DNA of 64,000 nt from Pirellulales bacterium. Its GTDB lineage: Bacteria > Planctomycetota > Planctomycetia > Pirellulales > Lacipirellulaceae. The DNA lies in NCBI GenBank assembly GCA_019636345.1, contig JAHBXQ010000004.1:124001-188000 (forward strand). The letters are read 5' to 3'. Under the pieces are notes generated by a model, which saw only the letters and a list, made by a program, of their open reading frames with translations, was not told where the DNA came from and made no database searches. This document shows positions 60,264-64,000 of the stretch, piece by piece (positions within the stretch are counted from its first letter, which is position 1; each line of letters begins with the position of its first letter). A program made the translations under genes and the position numbers.

Positions 60264-60750
60264 GCGCCCTCCATCAAAAGCTGGGGAAACAAAAAAAGAG
60301 AATCAAAACGAACTCTAGCGATTCCGACGCATCGATAAGATGCGCTGGATGGGCATTTCACGAATTCTAGTTTAGTTCTGCCGGGTCACAAGCAGATTCA
60401 GACCCGCGCGGAGGGGGATTCCGCAGCCAATACCCGCTTTCTTGCGGGTTGTTCCGGCCTTTCGCCGTGGCGAGCCGAAACGACAGAACGGCCGCCGCGG
60501 CGACCCGCCCCTTCTGCCATGAGGATACCCGCAAATACGCCGAATAAAAGAGGCTGGCGAGGGGGAATTTGCGGATTGAGGGCAATATTCCAGCGCCTGT
60601 CCAAATTCGGTACGTGGCGCGCCTCGACCGATTCGCGGCTGCGTGGTCAGAGCGGAGAAGCCGTACTCGCCGGGCGCCCCTCTGCGCTCGTGGATCAACT
60701 CTCGCGAGACCACAGCCCGAATGCGTCGCCGGGCGCGAGATTTCGAAGAC
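60264..60750. other. Intergenic region upstream of the YTV protein gene
   Basis: This 487-bp region contains a promoter (60364-60391, minus strand) and a small dyad GCATC-TTATC-GATGC in the predicted leader. The part near FKBP has no terminator that I can see. No gene is convincing. Confidence 0.5.
60364..60391 (-). promoter_or_regulatory. Probable promoter of the YTV protein gene
   Basis: On the minus strand TTGTGA (60391-60386) and TAGAAT (60369-60364) are 16 nt apart. The start would be near 60357, giving a leader of about 95 nt before ATG 60263. Confidence 0.45.
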
Positions 60751-61467
60751 TTACTCCTGCAGCCTTCGCATTGCCGCCTGATCGACGATCTCCACCAGTT
60801 CAATCTCGAAAATCAGCGTCGCGTGGGGCGGAATGCCGTCGCGACCCTCCTCGCCGTAGGCCAGACTCGCCGGCACGAACAACCGCCAATGGTCGCCGAC
60901 TTTCATCTTTTGCAGCGCCTCGGTCCAGCCCGGAATGACCCGCTGGACGGGAAACACCGCTGGTTCGCGACCCTGGGTCGAATCGAATACCGTTCCGTCG
61001 ATCAGTTGCCCCGTATAGTGGGCTCGCACCGCATCGCCGGGGCCGGGCGTGGGGCCGTCGCCCGCTTTGAGCACGGCGTACTGCAGTCCGCTACGGGTAA
61101 TTTGAACTCCAGGCTGCGATTGATTCTTTTGCAGGAACTCAAGATTACGACGCCTTAAGATTTCCAGCCGACGGGCGTTGAGCTCCTGCATCGCCGCCCC
61201 CAGGGTCTCCGGCGCGTACTTCGGTTGGGCGCCGGCCAGCGCATCGCGGATGCCGGCGATCACGGCCTCGACATCAAGTTCAATCCCGTCGCCGCGGAAG
61301 CTGGCCCCCAGATCGTAGCCGATTGCGTAACTGTGATGAGTCGGCGTCGGGGCCGCAGCCCCTGCGCCGGGCCGCGCGGCCGCCCCTGCGGGGAGGCTTT
61401 CCTGGGCGGCGACCGAAGCGGTCGAGACGGCGACGACGACCAGCGAGAGTAAGACGCTTTCGCGCAC
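60751..61467 (-). CDS. Exported FKBP-type peptidyl-prolyl isomerase
   Basis: The 238-residue protein has a signal peptide (SVLLSLVVVAVSTASVAAQE), an N-terminal dimerisation-type helical region (about 45-125: YAIGYDLGASFRGDGIELD, MQELNARRLEILRRRNLEFL) and a C-terminal FKBP domain (GDAVRAHYTGQLIDGTVFDS, PVQRVIPGWTEALQKMKVGD, PASLAYGEEGRDGIPPHATL). This is the Mip/FkpA layout of periplasmic folding helpers. ATG 61467 fits the signal peptide. It is downstream of a coiled-coil membrane protein gene by about 100 nt. Confidence 0.92.
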   Translation of the reverse strand: MRESVLLSLVVVAVSTASVAAQESLPAGAAARPGAGAAAPTPTHHSYAIGYDLGASFRGDGIELDVEAVIAGIRDALAGAQPKYAPETLGAAMQELNARRLEILRRRNLEFLQKNQSQPGVQITRSGLQYAVLKAGDGPTPGPGDAVRAHYTGQLIDGTVFDSTQGREPAVFPVQRVIPGWTEALQKMKVGDHWRLFVPASLAYGEEGRDGIPPHATLIFEIELVEIVDQAAMRRLQE

Positions 61468-61572
61468 GGCGATTCTCCTGTCAGGGTATCTCGGACGCTC
61501 CTCGCGATACCGGCTTGCGGAATAATCGCTTGAGCGTTGGACATGCGTCGCGACATGGCGCGACGGGTCCTT

Positions 61573-61968
61573 TCATGACTGATCTTGATTGAGGACAACA
61601 TACCCGATGCCGCAGGCGGCCGTCAGGATACAGCCCCATTGAATGAGCCGCGAGCCGCGTGCTTGCAGGGTCTCGCGGGCCGAGCCGAGTTCGGCATGCA
61701 AGCGTTCGTACCGCTGCCGAGCGGCCTCGACCTGGCGACGAACCGCTTCGAAGTCGGGGCGCGACGCGTCGACGGTCGCCTGTTGGGCTTGGTGCATCGC
61801 GACGGTTGCCTCGGCGTAGTCCCGCGCCTGCTCGTCGGACCAGACCCACGAGTTGGGCGCCAGCATGTTCCAGGCGAGTCCCCCCGCCGCAACGAGGACG
61901 CCCGCCGCCGCCCCGACGGCGCACAAGCGGGCAACGACGAGTCGACCAGAACGAGGCGCGGAGGGCAT
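61573..61968 (-). CDS. Small membrane protein with coiled-coil
   Basis: The 131-residue protein has one helix near the N-terminus (LCAVGAAAGVLVAAGGLAW), a long charged helical segment (ATVAMHQAQQATVDASRPDF, VRRQVEAARQRYERLHAELG) and a second helix near the C-terminus (LIQWGCILTAACGIGYVVL). No family recognised. It follows the DUF1559 gene by 32 nt and is probably co-transcribed. Confidence 0.6.
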   Translation of the reverse strand: MPSAPRSGRLVVARLCAVGAAAGVLVAAGGLAWNMLAPNSWVWSDEQARDYAEATVAMHQAQQATVDASRPDFEAVRRQVEAARQRYERLHAELGSARETLQARGSRLIQWGCILTAACGIGYVVLNQDQS

Positions 61969-62000
61969 GCGTGGGAGAGCTCAGGGCTTGCTGCGGGCGG

Positions 62001-63095
62001 CTACGGCGCCGTGAGCCCGTCGCTCGCCGCGCCGTCGTCGATGGCGATCAGATAGGCCATCGTCGACTCGTCGACGCCGTCGGTCAATGCGAAAACGCCC
62101 CCGTCGAGCCGCACGAACAGCGCCAAACCTGGGTGATTCGACCGCGGCGCCGCCGAGATGTAGTACATCGCCTCGGGGACGCAAGGAAGTCGATCAAGCT
62201 GCTCGCCCACGAGATCGGGACACTCGTACAGTACGTCGGCCGTCTTCGCGTTAGGCGTTTGCGTAAAGCCGAAGCTGATCGGATCGATGATGAACGGGTT
62301 GATCGCGTCGCGCTTGTCTTTCATCGCGGTACTGTACCACAACGGGTGGACGTCCATGGCCAAGAGCGAAGTCGCCGCCCAGGGGAGGGCCCATGCGCCG
62401 CGTTGATCGAGCGGGTGCTCGCGGGTCCGGACTTCCGAGGCCAGGATCGTCCGCGAAGCCCCGTCGGTCACGCGCCGCAAGTCCTGCCCGTAGTGGGCGA
62501 GCGCCCCATGAGCGATGACGTCGTCGACGTGGAACGGGCTGGTGTAGCCGGCGTAATTCGACTTGGCGAACTGCGTGCGCCGCCCGGCGCCTGTCGGCGA
62601 AAAGTCGTACATACGCCCTCGAGACTCGTCCGCGGGACAGAGCAAAACCGCCGGCTGGGCCTGCTGCGGCGCCGAGTCGCTCTCCGAGACGTGCATCGTC
62701 AGGTCGAACTGGTCGAACAACGGTTGCTGCTCTAGATACGGCAGCAATCGCACAAGCCAACTGTGATTCGTCCCCGAGCGCAGGTTGACGCGAAAATGGT
62801 TCGAGCTAAACGCGATGGCGCTCGCGGCAGGTTCGAAATCGCCTGCGGCGGGGAGCTGGCGTCGCTGCTGTTCGTAGTTGACGACTGCCAAGCCGATTTG
62901 CTTGAGATTGCTCATGCACTGGGCTCGGCGAGCCGCCTCGCGGGCCGAACCGAGCGCGGGAAGCAACAGCGAAGCCAAGGCCCCGATGATTGCGATTGCG
63001 ACCAAGAGCTCGACGAGGCTGAACGCCCGACGCAGACGCCGCTGGTCGAGCTTTGTGCGGCGCGATCTCATCCGGCTGCCCAACGCGTGAATCAT
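62001..63095 (-). CDS. DUF1559 (SBP_bac_10) pseudopilin-like protein
   Basis: The 364-residue protein has a type IV prepilin-like N-terminus, [20 protein letters not shown] with Glu at mature position 5, preceded by a basic leader ([13 protein letters not shown]). The -1 residue is Ala where most prepilins have Gly. Then comes the family signature [20 protein letters not shown] and, near the C-terminus, [23 protein letters not shown]1559 proteins are present in large numbers in planctomycetes; their function is unsettled. ATG 63095 gives the standard leader; the frame is open upstream into unrelated Arg-rich sequence. It is 32 nt after the secreted protein gene. Confidence 0.92.
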   Translation of the reverse strand: MIHALGSRMRSRRTKLDQRRLRRAFSLVELLVAIAIIGALASLLLPALGSAREAARRAQCMSNLKQIGLAVVNYEQQRRQLPAAGDFEPAASAIAFSSNHFRVNLRSGTNHSWLVRLLPYLEQQPLFDQFDLTMHVSESDSAPQQAQPAVLLCPADESRGRMYDFSPTGAGRRTQFAKSNYAGYTSPFHVDDVIAHGALAHYGQDLRRVTDGASRTILASEVRTREHPLDQRGAWALPWAATSLLAMDVHPLWYSTAMKDKRDAINPFIIDPISFGFTQTPNAKTADVLYECPDLVGEQLDRLPCVPEAMYYISAAPRSNHPGLALFVRLDGGVFALTDGVDESTMAYLIAIDDGAASDGLTAP

Positions 63096-63127
63096 AGTTC
63101 TTGAGCGAATGTCGCAGCAGCCGTCGG

Positions 63128-64000
63128 TCAGCACGTCTTGCACGGGCGCCTGCGGAGTCGTTGCCGCGCGGTCCAAGCACCGGCCGTCGCGGCGATTGCC
63201 GCCAGCGACGCCGCGGCCGGCTCGGGCACGACCCTCGCCAGAGCCGCGACTTGCAGCGGCGGGGGACTGACGACCGTGCCGTAGTTGTCTCGCAAGAATT
63301 GAAGATCGTCGTGATCGACGTCGCCGTCGCCATCGGCGTCGCCGTCGGAAGCCAGTGCTCCCTGCAGCTTGCCGAATCCGCGCTGCCAGAGCATAAAGTC
63401 CAACGCGTCGACGACGCCGTTGCCGTCGAAGTCGGCCGAGGGGACGTCGAACAGCGTCGACATCCGCCATGCAATGCCGAAGTCCCATCCCGCGGCGCCG
63501 GCCACCTCGATGGTGTAGGTCCCCGAGCCGATGTTGTTCGCGGCGTTGCCGTCGATGTTGCTGAAGAACAGATGCTCGACGTTGTCGACCGCGCTGACGC
63601 TCTCGGCGACCAGGGTGTCGAGGAATCCGTTGGTCGAGTCGTACAGCCGCAAATCCAGGTTCTGCAGCGAGTGGGTCGGAGAGAAGATCGACGGAGACGG
63701 ATTCGAGTCGGTAACCTTGACGTGCCAGTTGAGCACGATCGACAGTTCCTGGGCCGTCGTCCCCTGCGGCACCTCGAGCGTGTAATACACCGACCCGGCC
63801 GAGGGCTGGCTCTTGAGATCCTGATAGTCCCAGCCGTTGTTGCTAGCGGGCGCTGCGGGTTCGCTCTGGCTGCCGACGTTGCGCCCCGCGGCGGCGATGA
63901 GGTAGTTGTTCCAGACGTCAAGCTCGCCGGCGCCGTAGACGTCGTGCAGCGGTCTGGTCACTTGCACCGCCCCGCTAGGCAGGACGGTCGATGCGTCGTA
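63128..64000 (-). CDS. C-terminal part of a large secreted protein with dockerin-like repeats and PEP-CTERM (partial)
   Basis: The frame is open to the window edge, so the N-terminus is missing. The visible 290 residues contain [20 protein letters not shown], a beta-sandwich region ([60 protein letters not shown]) like the C-terminal domains of secreted subtilases, two dockerin/EF-hand-type calcium loops ([37 protein letters not shown]), and a sorting end [20 protein letters not shown]. Subtilase identity is an inference from the GAGELDV segment and sandwich domain. It is likely first in a unit with DUF1559. Confidence 0.78.
   Translation of the reverse strand, partial: YDASTVLPSGAVQVTRPLHDVYGAGELDVWNNYLIAAAGRNVGSQSEPAAPASNNGWDYQDLKSQPSAGSVYYTLEVPQGTTAQELSIVLNWHVKVTDSNPSPSIFSPTHSLQNLDLRLYDSTNGFLDTLVAESVSAVDNVEHLFFSNIDGNAANNIGSGTYTIEVAGAAGWDFGIAWRMSTLFDVPSADFDGNGVVDALDFMLWQRGFGKLQGALASDGDADGDGDVDHDDLQFLRDNYGTVVSPPPLQVAALARVVPEPAAASLAAIAATAGAWTARQRLRRRPCKTC

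Overview
This window reads as chromosomal DNA of a planctomycete, most likely order Pirellulales. The evidence is its high G+C content and a set of lineage-typical proteins: a YTV-repeat Cys-rich cell-wall protein, a DUF1559 pseudopilin-like protein, DUF1570 and DUF4254 proteins, several PEP-CTERM proteins, a formylmethanofuran:H4MPT formyltransferase, and two small Arg-rich proteins ending in a GIHxRR motif. These assignments come from reading motifs; no database search was run. No rRNA operon, CRISPR array, transposase or prophage was seen. One tRNA gene (Gly, anticodon GCC) is present.

Layout. 1-1.5 kb (minus strand): rpmI-rplT-pheS with a highly structured rpmI-rplT spacer. 1.8-3.8 kb: lipid A genes lpxD-lpxI. 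4.0-6.1 kb: a sigma-54 activator gene followed by clustered palindromes, a near-consensus -24/-12 promoter and a small basic protein gene. 6.4-9.8 kb: a receiver-like protein, a second small basic protein, a PEP-CTERM protein with a strong terminator, and an exported secretin-N-like protein. 10-15.3 kb: fhcD and an amidohydrolase (overlapping), a multi-S1 RNA-binding protein and an M48 peptidase. 15.4-18.6 kb (minus): tig, a small lipoprotein gene and two clpP genes. 18.9-22.7 kb: tRNA-Gly, an ASCH-like protein, membrane proteins, an M28 peptidase and a DUF4254 protein. 22.8-29.8 kb: a glycosyltransferase, a Wza-type export protein, a TPR protein, DUF1570 and a cyclase-like alpha/alpha-barrel protein, the last four on the minus strand with two 4-bp overlaps. 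30-32.9 kb: rpmG, recJ and a membrane protein. 32.9-37.5 kb (minus): hom, an ApgM-like protein (candidate homoserine kinase) and lysC with duplicated ACT pairs. 37.9-48.1 kb (plus): leuS, glgC, a MORN/YwqK-like protein, ftsH, a Dabb protein and ppk1. 48.2-52.6 kb: a class 3 lipase, a membrane desaturase, a ketosynthase homologue lacking its catalytic Cys, and smpB. 52.9-58.4 kb: an anti-sigma/FecR-like fragment, a phosphoesterase, an ATP-grasp protein, a MazG-like pyrophosphohydrolase, a PEP-CTERM protein and a 3-hydroxyisobutyrate-dehydrogenase-type enzyme. 58.5-64 kb (minus): the YTV protein, an exported FKBP, a coiled-coil membrane protein, DUF1559, and the end of a secreted dockerin/PEP-CTERM protein cut by the window edge.

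How the parts fit. Housekeeping modules (translation, protein quality control, aspartate-family amino acids, glycogen/polyphosphate storage) are interleaved with envelope and exopolysaccharide genes. The most system-like novelty is the 4.0-6.1 kb unit: activator, upstream palindromes, sigma-54-type promoter and small basic protein, with a second copy of the protein family 1 kb downstream. Other notable points are a ketosynthase homologue with Asp in place of Cys beside a desaturase, a perfect palindromic element read in frame inside leuS, and a 223-bp element with 17-bp inverted ends that runs over the stop codon of the ApgM-like gene.
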